A stretch of 64,000 nt of DNA from Cohnella sp. SGD-V74 (GTDB lineage Bacteria > Bacillota > Bacilli > Paenibacillales > Paenibacillaceae), in contig NZ_PVYW01000024.1 of NCBI RefSeq assembly GCF_003001675.1, positions 82,771 to 146,770 on the forward strand, written 5' to 3'. Under the pieces are notes generated by a model that was given only the letters and a program-made list of their open reading frames with translations, searched no databases and was not told the DNA's origin. This document shows, in pieces, positions 7,117 through 15,577 of this stretch. Numbering within the stretch: the first letter of the stretch is position 1; the number at the start of each line of letters is the position of its first letter. Made by a program: the position numbers and the translations under genes.

Positions 7117-8920
7117 CGGCCTCCCGCCTCCCTTTTGCGTCGACGTGCTCTTCCCGGCCGCCCGCGGAACCGGACAACGAGAAATAGAAGGTCGTCCCCT
7201 CGTCCGGAACGCTGTCGAACCAGAGCCTTCCGCCGTGTATCCGCACGAACTCCCGTGCCAGGACGAGACCGAATCTGGCGCTGGCCGAATCGTCCCCGGG
7301 AACCGTCGGCTTGAAGAACGGCTCCTCCAGTCGAAGCAGCTCCGAAATTCGCGGATCGATCCCCGCTCCGTTATCGCGCACGGAGACGACGACCGACTCG
7401 CCTTCCAAGGCGGCGCCGACCTCGACCTCGCCTCCGATTCCCGTATACTTGATCGCGTTCGAGAGCAGGTTGCGCAAGATCAAGTCCAGCATCTCTTTGT
7501 CGGCGCGCACCGCAAGCCGATCGTCGATCCGCTCCGTCAGCGCGATCCGCTTAATGCCCGCCTTCGCTCCCGCGAGCGACAGCGCCTGGCGGACGACCTG
7601 CTGCAAATTCCAGCTCATCGGACGGAATTGGACTTGGCCCTTCTGGCTGCGATACCAATCCAACAATTGCTCGACCAGATGGAACGTGCCGTGCACCTGG
7701 TCCTTCAGCTCGCGGAACAGCTCGGCATGCTCCTGTTCGGCGGCGGCCAGCTCCTCGCCGAGCAGCTCGGTCAGGCTGACAAGAAGCGCGATCGGGTCCC
7801 GGATATCGTGCGCGACGACGGTAAACAGCTTATCCTTGAAGGCGTTCAGCTCGGCGAGCTGACGGGCATTTTCGCGCAGCCGCTCCTCATTTTCCTTCAG
7901 CTCCGTAATATCGTTGAGCATGAGAATTTTGCCGATCGGCTGCGTGTCCGCTTCCACAATCGGAGTTAAGCTGCAGGCGTAATGCCGGGTCCGTTCCCCG
8001 TCCGTTCGGCGAAACGGGAACTGAGCCTCTCCCGTACCGGCGCCGACAATGCTTTCCAGCAGTTCCGGGTGAACGGACAACGCCTTGGCGGCCTCCGCCG
8101 GATAGCGGGCAATGTCGGACAACTCGCTTAGTACGGACGCTGCAGCCCGATTAAAGCTCACGATCCGGTCATCTCCGTCAATCAGCACAACCCCGTCCCG
8201 AATCGTATCGAACAGCTTCGCGTGCGCGAGCGGCATGAGCCGCAGCAGATTAAAGCGATAGATTCCCCATACGTACACGATGCCCGACACGACGAATCCG
8301 AACGGCGTCAAGTCGACTTGAACGCCGAACCAGAACATCGCATTCAGCAGCATCGGAGCGGCCCCGCCCAAAGCGAGAATGACGATCTGTTTGCGCATGA
8401 TGGGAGGAGAACGCCAAAACATCGGAATAAACAGCAACATTCCGCACACCATCACGCCATAATTGTAGAGGCCGTGCACCTCGTACCAGAAGCCTTTGAT
8501 CGTTGTGTACAGCGGAACCGCGGAATCCGTATTCAAGATGTAACGCTCATATACGAGATGGTGCCAATCGTTGGTCAAGTGAAATCCGAATACAAGCACC
8601 GGAACGACCATCAGCGCTGCGGACAGCTGCCTCCGGCGCTTCGCAGCGGTCCCCGTAAACTGGATGACGAGAATCAGCCACAGCGTGGAAACGAAAGGAA
8701 TGCCCAAATATTCGATCTGCAGCGACAGCTTAAACTCATCCAGAGTTCGGCTGAGCACCTCCAGCCCATAGCCCAACGCATAGAAGGCCGCCGTCAGCAT
8801 CATGAATAGAACCGTTCTGGCTGCGGGCAGATGGCGCTTCCGGTAGGAAAGCCATGAGATGAACAGCATAATCGCCGCGGCGGCGAACAGGAAGATCGAC
8901 ATCCACTGCTTAATATCCAC
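7091..8920 (-). CDS. Membrane histidine kinase: 7TM sensor, PAS, HisKA, HATPase
   Basis: A 609-residue sensor kinase. The first about 220 residues hold seven hydrophobic segments like the histidine-kinase N-terminal 7TM sensor domain (an early MSIFLFAAAAIMLFIS helix and WLILVIQFTG). A PAS-like domain follows (VVLIDGDDRIVSFNRAAASV). The phospho-accepting His is in FTVVAHDIRDP near residue 370, and the ATP-binding region has N (LLSNAIKYT) and G boxes (VRDNGAGI, ARFGLVLAREFV). The ligand of the 7TM part is unknown. It is upstream of and overlaps its regulator gene by 26 bp. No promoter stands out in the 180 bp before it. Confidence 0.9.
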   Translation of the reverse strand: MDIKQWMSIFLFAAAAIMLFISWLSYRKRHLPAARTVLFMMLTAAFYALGYGLEVLSRTLDEFKLSLQIEYLGIPFVSTLWLILVIQFTGTAAKRRRQLSAALMVVPVLVFGFHLTNDWHHLVYERYILNTDSAVPLYTTIKGFWYEVHGLYNYGVMVCGMLLFIPMFWRSPPIMRKQIVILALGGAAPMLLNAMFWFGVQVDLTPFGFVVSGIVYVWGIYRFNLLRLMPLAHAKLFDTIRDGVVLIDGDDRIVSFNRAAASVLSELSDIARYPAEAAKALSVHPELLESIVGAGTGEAQFPFRRTDGERTRHYACSLTPIVEADTQPIGKILMLNDITELKENEERLRENARQLAELNAFKDKLFTVVAHDIRDPIALLVSLTELLGEELAAAEQEHAELFRELKDQVHGTFHLVEQLLDWYRSQKGQVQFRPMSWNLQQVVRQALSLAGAKAGIKRIALTERIDDRLAVRADKEMLDLILRNLLSNAIKYTGIGGEVEVGAALEGESVVVSVRDNGAGIDPRISELLRLEEPFFKPTVPGDDSASARFGLVLAREFVRIHGGRLWFDSVPDEGTTFYFSLSGSAGGREEHVDAKGRREAVESDFGGR

Positions 8921-9057
8921 GAAGACGGCTCCCTTGCTTGCGATGATTGGCGACCGGGTCGGAATTCCTCGGTCCGGTTCGGGAATTTAATCCCTTCGCT
9001 ATCATCATAACATCCGAAGACCGGAGTCCGAATCGTTTTTTCGACATAAGGCGAGCC

Positions 9058-9101
9058 AGGGCGTATATGCAACCTCCGAGGATAGCAGATACACGCCCTA
9101 G
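9058..9101 (-). terminator. Hairpin overlapping the ATPase stop codon
   Basis: Arms AGGGCGTAT and ATACACGCCCT form an imperfect stem around a loop of about 25 nt. The stem reaches the stop codon of the AAA+ ATPase gene and ends its leftward transcript. There is no clear U-tract, so efficiency is uncertain. Confidence 0.4.
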
Positions 9102-11362
9102 CCGTTGCGAATCTCCTCGAAGAAGTAGCCGTATTCCCCCAGCTCATCCCGCGTAATTGTGCGATTCGTCTTGTCCAGCTCATACTGGTACGCCTGAAAA
9201 ACGTGCTTCATGCCGACCGCCTCTCCGACTCCGCTCGCCAGGAAAGCCGCGGTGAGGGCGACGTTCTTGATGCTTCCGCCCGACATCTGCAGCTTGCGGC
9301 CCAGGAAGCCGCAGTCGAGATCGGAAGAGAGCGGCGTCTCCCGCGGGAAGATGCTTCTCCAGATCGTCTCCCGCTGCTTCTCGTCCGGGAACGGGAAGCG
9401 GATCACGTAATTGATGCGTCGCAAAAAGGCTTCGTCCATGTTCTGCAAATAGTTGGTCGCCAGGATCGAAATGCCCCGATACTCCTCCATCTTCTGCAGC
9501 AAAAATGCGACTTCCGTGTTGGCGTTCTTGTCGTGGGAATCCTTGACCTCGGAACGCTTGCCGAACAGCGCGTCAGCCTCGTCGAAAAATAAAATCGCAT
9601 AGCTCGATTGGGCTTCGTCGAAAATGTCGCGCAAATTTTTCTCGGTTTCCCCGATGTATTTGCTGATGATCTGAGACAGGTCGATCTTATAAATCTCCAT
9701 ATCCAGCTCGTTGGCCGCGATCTCCGCCGCCATCGTCTTGCCCGTGCCCGGAGGTCCGGAGAACAGCAGACTGACTCCTGTGCCGTAGGAGAGCTTGCGC
9801 TGAAATCCCCATGAGCCGTACACCGTATGCTTGTAGCGGATATGGTTGCACGCATGCTGCAGCTTGCGGGTCTGGGGCTCGGGAAGCACGAGGTCGTCCC
9901 AGCGATGCTTCGGCGACAGCCGCTTCGACTTCGCGCCCAGGTTATGGCTCAGCTGCTTGTAGCAGGCTTGAATCAGGTCGCTCCAGCCGACGAGCTCCCG
10001 TCCCCCACCGGCCGCTCTCCACTGGGCCGAAGCGCGAGCCGCTGCCAGCGCGCTCTCGATCTGTCCGGGATGGAAGACGAAGCGCGACGACAGCGCCCCC
10101 CAATCGATGCCGTCCTCCAGCTCGTAAGCGAGCGCAAGGGTTCGCCACGCCTCAATCCGCTCCTCCTCCGACAATCCCGGAACTTCCAGCTCCAGTCCGA
10201 TGACGCCGCGGCGATCGAGCGGACGGCAGGGCTCCTCCGACAGCAGGAAAACGGTGCCCGGAAGTCGGGCCAGCCGTTCCAGCAGCGCGATCTTGCGGCG
10301 TCTGTCCGCTGCTTCTCCGTCGGACGCGGCCCGGAAGCCGTAAAACACGGGAATCGCCTGCTGGATGGCCGCCTCGCGAAACACCGCGTCCAGGGCGTCC
10401 GGCCCGCTCTCGTCCGCCTCCGGCAGCTTGGTCATATCCACGTACAGCAGCGCTTCCTTAAAGTGAGCCCCGACATGGGCGACTTGAGTCTTGCCCCCCG
10501 CTCCTTCCGCTCCCCATAGAGAGACGACCAACGAGGCTCCGTCCTCGGCGATTCGACGGGTCAACCAGCTGCGCAGCTTCGTTTGAATGTCGAAATGGCC
10601 CAGCAGCGGCGGCGGCTCCTCGGAGGGCGACACGATCTCCATATAACGCCCCAGCTCTTCCGGCATGGAGATGGAATCGAGCGCAAATCTGACCATGCGT
10701 TCGTCCAGGCGACAGAATCTGTTGATGGTCGTACCGCCCTTGCGCGCGCCGGCCGCTTCCCGCAGGAAATAGCGGTTCAATACGCCGTCGTCCCGCATGA
10801 TCCGGACCGCCAGCCTGCGTTCGTCCGCATCGCTCGCCGCGAGCGACGCGGCCAGATCCCGGCTCGGATACGTCGCGCCGCGCTCGCCTTGCAGCAGCGC
10901 GAACGCCGATTCGTACTTCCGATCCACCTCCGCCGCCAGGCAGACGACGACGATTCTCTGCTCCAGCGCAGTCAGCCCGAACAGACGAGCCAAATACGGA
11001 AGCGGCAGAAACGCGCCGTCGCGTTCGCCGAGGCTTACAGCAAGCTCTGCCCTGCCGCGTGCGTCTTCCCATTGAAGCAACAGCTTCTGCTCGTCTGCAT
11101 CCTCTCGCCCTGCGGCCGGCGACCCGTCTCCCCGATCTCGAGCATCCGCTCCCTGTCCGAATGCCTCCGCCGCAGAAACGAGCTCCTTATCCAGCCTCTC
11201 CCGTCGATGCAGCATGAGCGCGATGCCCGCGTCCAGCCACTCCAGCCATCCCCTGACGCAATCCGTTCCGTCCCGAAAAGGCGTCACGCTCCCAGCTTCG
11301 ACATCTGCCGCATCCACTTCCGATCCCGTCTCCATTCCCGTTCCCGCGACAGCCTGCTCCAT
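9098..11362 (-). CDS. AAA+ ATPase, similar to contractile-injection-system ATPases
   Basis: A 754-residue protein with a poorly conserved N-terminal half (residues 1-480, including LARLFGLTALEQRIVVVCLA and a degenerate ATPase-like stretch) and a canonical C-terminal AAA+ module. Walker A is SGPPGTGKTMAAE near residue 535, Walker B is ILFFDEADALFGKR near 593, and sensor/arginine-finger elements follow (ISILATNYLQNMDEAFLRRI). This overall design, with the FGKRSEVKDSHD segment, is typical of ATPases encoded in extracellular contractile injection loci (Afp15/Pvc15 type) and of related orphan copies. The other subunits of such machines (tube, sheath, baseplate) are absent from this window. It follows the unknown 433-residue protein by 42 bp and is probably in one operon with it. 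Confidence 0.85.
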   Translation of the reverse strand: MEQAVAGTGMETGSEVDAADVEAGSVTPFRDGTDCVRGWLEWLDAGIALMLHRRERLDKELVSAAEAFGQGADARDRGDGSPAAGREDADEQKLLLQWEDARGRAELAVSLGERDGAFLPLPYLARLFGLTALEQRIVVVCLAAEVDRKYESAFALLQGERGATYPSRDLAASLAASDADERRLAVRIMRDDGVLNRYFLREAAGARKGGTTINRFCRLDERMVRFALDSISMPEELGRYMEIVSPSEEPPPLLGHFDIQTKLRSWLTRRIAEDGASLVVSLWGAEGAGGKTQVAHVGAHFKEALLYVDMTKLPEADESGPDALDAVFREAAIQQAIPVFYGFRAASDGEAADRRRKIALLERLARLPGTVFLLSEEPCRPLDRRGVIGLELEVPGLSEEERIEAWRTLALAYELEDGIDWGALSSRFVFHPGQIESALAAARASAQWRAAGGGRELVGWSDLIQACYKQLSHNLGAKSKRLSPKHRWDDLVLPEPQTRKLQHACNHIRYKHTVYGSWGFQRKLSYGTGVSLLFSGPPGTGKTMAAEIAANELDMEIYKIDLSQIISKYIGETEKNLRDIFDEAQSSYAILFFDEADALFGKRSEVKDSHDKNANTEVAFLLQKMEEYRGISILATNYLQNMDEAFLRRINYVIRFPFPDEKQRETIWRSIFPRETPLSSDLDCGFLGRKLQMSGGSIKNVALTAAFLASGVGEAVGMKHVFQAYQYELDKTNRTITRDELGEYGYFFEEIRNG

Positions 11363-11404
11363 TTTGCCCCTCCAGCCGAACGATAGAATAGTAGAAACCG
11401 AACG

Positions 11405-12706
11405 TTACGACCGGCCGAAAAACCGCTTCATGCGGGACATCATCCCGCCTTCCTCCGATTTCGGCTTGGCCGCCTCCGCCCGCTCCTTCTCCACTTCCTT
11501 GGCTCGTTGCTTGTAGTATTTGTGATGCGCCGTTTCTCCGCGCGCATGGGCGGTCAGCCGCTTGACCTGCTCGTCGCTGTCGACGGCCGGCGCTCCCGCA
11601 TCCGCTTTGCCCTTGCCCGCCGCGACGAGCGCATGCCGTTGCTTCTCCAGGCCGATGAATTCGTCGATATTCTCGTACGCCGAGAATTCTTTCTTGCCCA
11701 TATCTCTGCGAGCTTCCTGACGCGCCCGCGCCTGGTTCACCTGCTTGCGCGAGCCGGAAGTGGCGAGATCGCTGGCCACCCCGGCCGCCGCGCTCACCGC
11801 CCCGGTCGCGACTCCCGCTCCGGGTACGAGGTCTCCGACGATTCCCGTCACGGTGCCGATTCCCGCCTTCACCCGGTCGGCCGTGATTTTCGTGCCGACC
11901 GCTTGCGCTTGAACAGACGTGCTCGTCTTGATCGCCTCATTGCCTGTCGTCGCCGCTATGCCCTTGAGCAAATCGCGTTCCTTTACGTCGTATTTCTCGG
12001 CCATCTTCTGCTTAAGTCCCTTGCCTAACAGAGGAATCATGCCGACGGCGGTCTGCCCCGGGTTATCCACGATATCGTTAACCGCGTTTTTGGCTTTCTG
12101 TTTCACATCGAACTTGCCCGGCATCAGCCGATTCTCGATCTTGTTCGTTCGTACGTCCTCTTCGAGATTTTCGTCCCGGGCGCGGTTGCCGCTCCGATCG
12201 CGGCTTTGGGACAAGTCCCACTTCCCGTGACGTTTGTTGCGGATATGTTGGGGAATATCGTACCACTTCGGATTGTTGGCCGCGTCGGTCATCTTCTGCA
12301 CGCGTTCGTGAAACGCCGGGTCGATTCCTCCGGCCTCCTCCGATTCGCTCCCGGACGATTCGGACTCTCCACCGGACTTCGGCGCTTCGGCTTCGGGCGC
12401 GACCGGCGCTTCCGACGGAGCTTCCACGGCCGGCGCGGGCGCCTGCACCGGCGCTTCTTCAACTTCCTCTTCCGCCTCGGGCGCCTCTTCAGGGCTCGGG
12501 GTCTGCTCTCGCGCTCGCTCTCCCGCTCCCATACCCGGGAACACCTGAACCGCCCCCTGGGCTTTCAGCCGCTCCAAGATGGCGGACTTGTCCGACTCTT
12601 GGCTCTCCTCCTCCGCCTGCTCCTGCAAATCCTCGTCGACCCGGGACGACGATCTGCTCCGGGCGGAGCTTTCTTCCCCTTTGCGCGCTTCGACTGTTTT
12701 CGGCAT
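11405..12706 (-). CDS. Unrecognised acidic protein with Gly/Ala-rich helical segment
   Basis: I do not recognise this 433-residue protein. The ATG at 12704-12706 is chosen because AGAGGA precedes it at proper distance; the longer frame to 12778 has no ribosome site. Residues 1-160 are low-complexity, rich in Glu, Ser, Ala and Pro. Residues about 170-300 contain VRTNKIENRLMPGKFDVKQ and then a long Gly/Ala-rich stretch (VTGIVGDLVPGAGVATGAVS) that resembles glycine-zipper, membrane-inserting segments. The C-terminus is Lys/Glu-rich and helical, ending MMSRMKRFFGRS. It is the first gene of a probable two-gene unit with the AAA+ ATPase. It might be a cargo, adaptor or client of that ATPase; this is inference from adjacency. 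Confidence 0.7.
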   Translation of the reverse strand: MPKTVEARKGEESSARSRSSSRVDEDLQEQAEEESQESDKSAILERLKAQGAVQVFPGMGAGERAREQTPSPEEAPEAEEEVEEAPVQAPAPAVEAPSEAPVAPEAEAPKSGGESESSGSESEEAGGIDPAFHERVQKMTDAANNPKWYDIPQHIRNKRHGKWDLSQSRDRSGNRARDENLEEDVRTNKIENRLMPGKFDVKQKAKNAVNDIVDNPGQTAVGMIPLLGKGLKQKMAEKYDVKERDLLKGIAATTGNEAIKTSTSVQAQAVGTKITADRVKAGIGTVTGIVGDLVPGAGVATGAVSAAAGVASDLATSGSRKQVNQARARQEARRDMGKKEFSAYENIDEFIGLEKQRHALVAAGKGKADAGAPAVDSDEQVKRLTAHARGETAHHKYYKQRAKEVEKERAEAAKPKSEEGGMMSRMKRFFGRS

Positions 12707-12775
12707 TGGTCCGTTCCTCTCGGCATGATTTACGTGGATTATACCAGACGCCAATAAAAGAATAATGAAAGAATA

Positions 12776-12866
12776 CAAGCAAAACCGCCTTCGGCATCCT
12801 CAGGACGATGAAGGCGGTTTGTCGGAGACGATTCAGATAAGGATGGCGGATTTTATGCTTTCTGAA
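12776..12866 (+). repeat. Structured 91-nt repeat, copy A
   Basis: This intergenic stretch has a second copy at 28796-28887 differing by about nine substitutions and one single-base indel. The left part folds as an 11-bp perfect stem (12782-12792 with 12810-12820). The next 24 nt (12821-12844) are identical in both copies. It lies between the AraC gene and the unknown acidic protein. Function is unknown; a mobile palindromic repeat or a small RNA element are both possible. Confidence 0.75.
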
Positions 12867-12880
12867 ACGTCGAGGCCGCT

Positions 12881-12909
12881 CCCCGCTGCTCTCATCGGCA
12901 GCGGCGGGG
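12881..12909 (-). terminator. GC-rich hairpin after the AraC-type gene
   Basis: CCCCGCTGC and GCAGCGGCGGGG pair with one bulged base around an 8-nt loop. It lies 30 bp past the AraC stop codon in the direction of transcription. No T-run follows, so it is a weak terminator candidate. Confidence 0.4.
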
Positions 12910-12938
12910 CTCCTCGCACTTCAGCGTTAATATTCGGT

Positions 12939-13820
12939 TCATGGCAATGTTTGCTTGCGCAGTTGCGTCGGCGTGCACCCCTTGTACCGCTTGAACAGCT
13001 CGTCCAAGTATTGAGAGGTGCCGAACCCGGTCCGCTCGGCAATAAGAGAGATCGGCAGACCGGTCGTACGGATCAGCGTCTCCGCTTGGCAGATCCGGTA
13101 CAGATGGATGAACTCCGTGAACGTTCGGCCGACCGCATGCTTGAACATGCGGCAGAAATAATAGGGGCTCATTCCGGCGACCCGCGCCGTTTCTCCGACG
13201 GTTAACCGCTCTCTGTAATTGGACTCGATGTACGTGATCGCTTCCTTGAGCCGTTCCATATTGCGCTCCGCCGTCTCGCTTCTTCGCTCGGTTCGCGCGG
13301 AGAATTCCCCGTAGCTCCGGGCCAGTTCCAACAGCAAAATATGCAAATACGACTTCATGGCGATCTCGTACCCTTCCGCTTTCCGCGTGAATTCGTTGAT
13401 AATGGCGCGAATCGCAAGCGCGCAGGCTTCGTACGGCGCATCCTCTCCGCTGCGGAGCCTCGCAGGCAAGCGAAGATTGCCGGTCAGCAAAGAACGGGAC
13501 GCGACATTCATGAAATCCGAGCTTGCCAATCTGTCGCGATCCAGCAAGATCGTGTAATAACCCGGAGGTTCATCGACCACGTATCCGCTGTGGATGACCC
13601 CTTCCTCGATCAGGAAAATATCGCCCGGCACTCCGATGAACGGCTTGCCGCCGATATGCAGTTCGACTTCCCCGCGCGTGACCATAATCATTTCAAGGCA
13701 GCTTTCGTGCCAGTGTGAGGAGAATATCGTATGCCCATTGTTGAATTCGGGCTCGAACACATTATACGGATAAGCGTCGCCAAGCATCATCAAGTATACG
13801 TTCGATCCTTTGTCAGACAT
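12939..13820 (-). CDS. AraC family transcriptional regulator with cupin sensor domain
   Basis: A 293-residue AraC-type regulator. The N-terminal half is a cupin-like ligand domain (HWHESCLEMIMVTRGEVELH, IGVPGDIFLIEEGVIHSGY). The C-terminal about 100 residues carry two helix-turn-helix motifs (LTVGETARVAGMSPYYFCRM and ISLIAERTGFGTSQYLDELF). It probably binds a sugar and activates or represses nearby genes. It is divergent from the GH31 glycosidase gene with about 110 bp between start codons, so that gene is the likely target. Confidence 0.9.
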   Translation of the reverse strand: MSDKGSNVYLMMLGDAYPYNVFEPEFNNGHTIFSSHWHESCLEMIMVTRGEVELHIGGKPFIGVPGDIFLIEEGVIHSGYVVDEPPGYYTILLDRDRLASSDFMNVASRSLLTGNLRLPARLRSGEDAPYEACALAIRAIINEFTRKAEGYEIAMKSYLHILLLELARSYGEFSARTERRSETAERNMERLKEAITYIESNYRERLTVGETARVAGMSPYYFCRMFKHAVGRTFTEFIHLYRICQAETLIRTTGLPISLIAERTGFGTSQYLDELFKRYKGCTPTQLRKQTLP

Positions 13821-13931
13821 GGCCCAGCCCCCTATTTTCGCAAGATCGTGTAAAAAGAACGCAAGGTCGCCCCTATTCCGAACTTCGCGATTCGGATATG
13901 CTCATAAGCAATAAGAGAAAGGATGGGAGCC

Positions 13932-15473
13932 ATGAGCCAGCGACGACTGCAAGTTTCGTTATTAGAAGGAGAAGTATGGTGGGGAGGCGATATTACGGAC
14001 GGAGGCGCGATGCCTTACGGTCCGAAGACGTTCGCCAAAGACTTGATCGCCGGCATTGGCGGCAATCAGGCGGTTCCTCTGCTCGTTTCGAGCAAAGGCC
14101 GGTTCGTCTGGTCCGAGTATCCGATCCGGTTTCAGTTCAAGGATAACATCTTGACGGCGGAATGCGAAGAGGGAGAGCTGGTGCTGGAGGAGCGCGGGAG
14201 CGATCTTCGCAGTGCGTTCCGGGCCGCTTCCGGCGCTTATTTTCCGCCCGCGGACTCGCTGCCCGACGCCCGGTTCTTCACGGTTCCGCAATACAATCTA
14301 TGGATTGAAATGCAATACGAACCGACCCAGGCGCGAACGCTCCAATACGCGAAGGACGTGTTGGCGAACGGCCTGCCCCCGGGCATTCTGATGATCGACG
14401 ACAATTGGATGGAGGATTACGGAGTATGGAAATTCCGCAGCGACCGGTTTCCCGATCCGAAGGCGATGACGGACGAGCTGCATCGGCTCGGCTTTCAGGT
14501 CATGCTGTGGACATGTCCGTTCGTCAGTCCGGATAACGCCGCGAATTTCCGCTGGTTGGAAAGCCGTGATTATCTCCTCCGCGACGAGAACGGCGAGATC
14601 GCGATCCGCAGATGGTGGAACGGGTACAGCGCCGTTCTGGATATGACGAACGCTTCTGCCGCGGATTGGTATCACGCGCAGTTGCAGGGGCTTATGGAGG
14701 AGTACGGAATCGACGGCTTCAAGTTCGACGCCGGAGACCCCGAATATTATCGCGCTTCCGATCGCAGCGCGGCGCCGCAGCACCCGAACGGACATTGCGA
14801 AGCTTGGGCGAACGTCGGGCTCCGGTACTCGTTCAACGAATACAGAGCCTGCTGGAAAAAAGCCGGACAGCCGCTCGTGCAGCGGCTCCGGGACAGACAG
14901 CACAGCTGGGACGACAACGGGCTGGCCTCGCTCATTCCCAACGGGCTGGCGCAAGGGCTCGCCGGCTATGCTTACATTTGCCCCGACATGATCGGGGGCG
15001 GGCTGATCGGGGACGTGGAGAACAATCCCGATTTTCGCATCGATCAGGAGCTGTTCGTGCGATACGCCCAATGCTCCGCCTTGTTCCCGATGATGCAGTT
15101 CTCCACAGCGCCTTGGCGCGTCCTGGATCGCGAGCATCTGGATTGCTGCATCGCCGCGGCCAAGCTCCATGCGGAGTTGGGCGACACCTTCCTTGAGCTC
15201 GCGAGGCACGCGGCGCATACCGGAGAGCCGATCATGCGCCATATGGCGTACGTATTTCCGGGAGAAGGCTTGGAGGATGCGAACGATCAATTCATGCTGG
15301 GCGATCGCCTGCTCGTTGCCCCGGTCGTCAAGCAAGGCGAGCGACGGCGCTTGATCCGTTTTCCGCGGGGCCAGTGGCTGGGCGACGACGGCTCGACGAT
15401 CGTCGGGCCTTGCCTGACGGAAGTGGATGCTCCTCTGTCCCGATTGCCTCGGTATGAGTTGGTGGGTTCTTAG
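13932..15473 (+). CDS. Glycoside hydrolase family 31, alpha-galactosidase/MYORG-like branch
   Basis: A cytoplasmic enzyme of about 513 residues with no signal peptide. The start at 13932 is preferred to 13923 because AAAGGA is 8 bp upstream of it. A short N-terminal beta domain precedes a TIM barrel with GH31 landmarks: MIDDNWMEDYG, QVMLWTCPFVSPD, the presumed nucleophile Asp in GFKFDAGD (near residue 266), and a late SALFPMMQFSTAPWRV and MRHMAYVFPGEG. The KFDAG form of the nucleophile motif, instead of the WxDMNE form of alpha-glucosidases, points to the MYORG/alpha-galactosidase-like branch; the assignment by motif is tentative. It is shorter than most GH31 enzymes (600-900), lacking large C-terminal beta domains. 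It is transcribed alone, opposite the AraC-type gene. Confidence 0.85.
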   Translation: MSQRRLQVSLLEGEVWWGGDITDGGAMPYGPKTFAKDLIAGIGGNQAVPLLVSSKGRFVWSEYPIRFQFKDNILTAECEEGELVLEERGSDLRSAFRAASGAYFPPADSLPDARFFTVPQYNLWIEMQYEPTQARTLQYAKDVLANGLPPGILMIDDNWMEDYGVWKFRSDRFPDPKAMTDELHRLGFQVMLWTCPFVSPDNAANFRWLESRDYLLRDENGEIAIRRWWNGYSAVLDMTNASAADWYHAQLQGLMEEYGIDGFKFDAGDPEYYRASDRSAAPQHPNGHCEAWANVGLRYSFNEYRACWKKAGQPLVQRLRDRQHSWDDNGLASLIPNGLAQGLAGYAYICPDMIGGGLIGDVENNPDFRIDQELFVRYAQCSALFPMMQFSTAPWRVLDREHLDCCIAAAKLHAELGDTFLELARHAAHTGEPIMRHMAYVFPGEGLEDANDQFMLGDRLLVAPVVKQGERRRLIRFPRGQWLGDDGSTIVGPCLTEVDAPLSRLPRYELVGS

Positions 15474-15476
15474 AAG

Positions 15477-15559
15477 ATTATCGACGGATGAAGGGTAAAG
15501 GGCATCTATCTCCTTCCGGCGTTCCGGGAGATAGATGCCCTTCTTGTTTCATCGATAAT
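15477..15559. repeat. MITE-like palindromic element, copy 1 (acts as terminator)
   Basis: An 83-bp element starting ATTATCGA and ending TCGATAAT, with a perfect 16-bp inner stem (AAGGGCATCTATCTCC at 15498-15513, complement at 15527-15542) around a 13-nt loop. It fills the gap between two convergent genes and can terminate both. A second, longer member with the same ends is at 28932-29087. Confidence 0.8.
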
Positions 15560-15577
15560 TTTGCAGCCGGCCGCAGC

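Noticed and set aside
11384..11397. TAGAATAGTAGAAA before the AAA+ ATPase gene, identical to 14 nt in the 30632-30659 site
   Set aside because: Only one heptamer is present, with no partner 21 bp away and no -10 at the expected distance; a 14-nt match is expected by chance in a window of this size.
12707..12778. N-terminal extension of the acidic protein with a hydrophobic MYSFIILLLASG start
   Set aside because: It looks like a signal peptide but has no ribosome site, while the internal ATG at 12706 has a well-spaced one.
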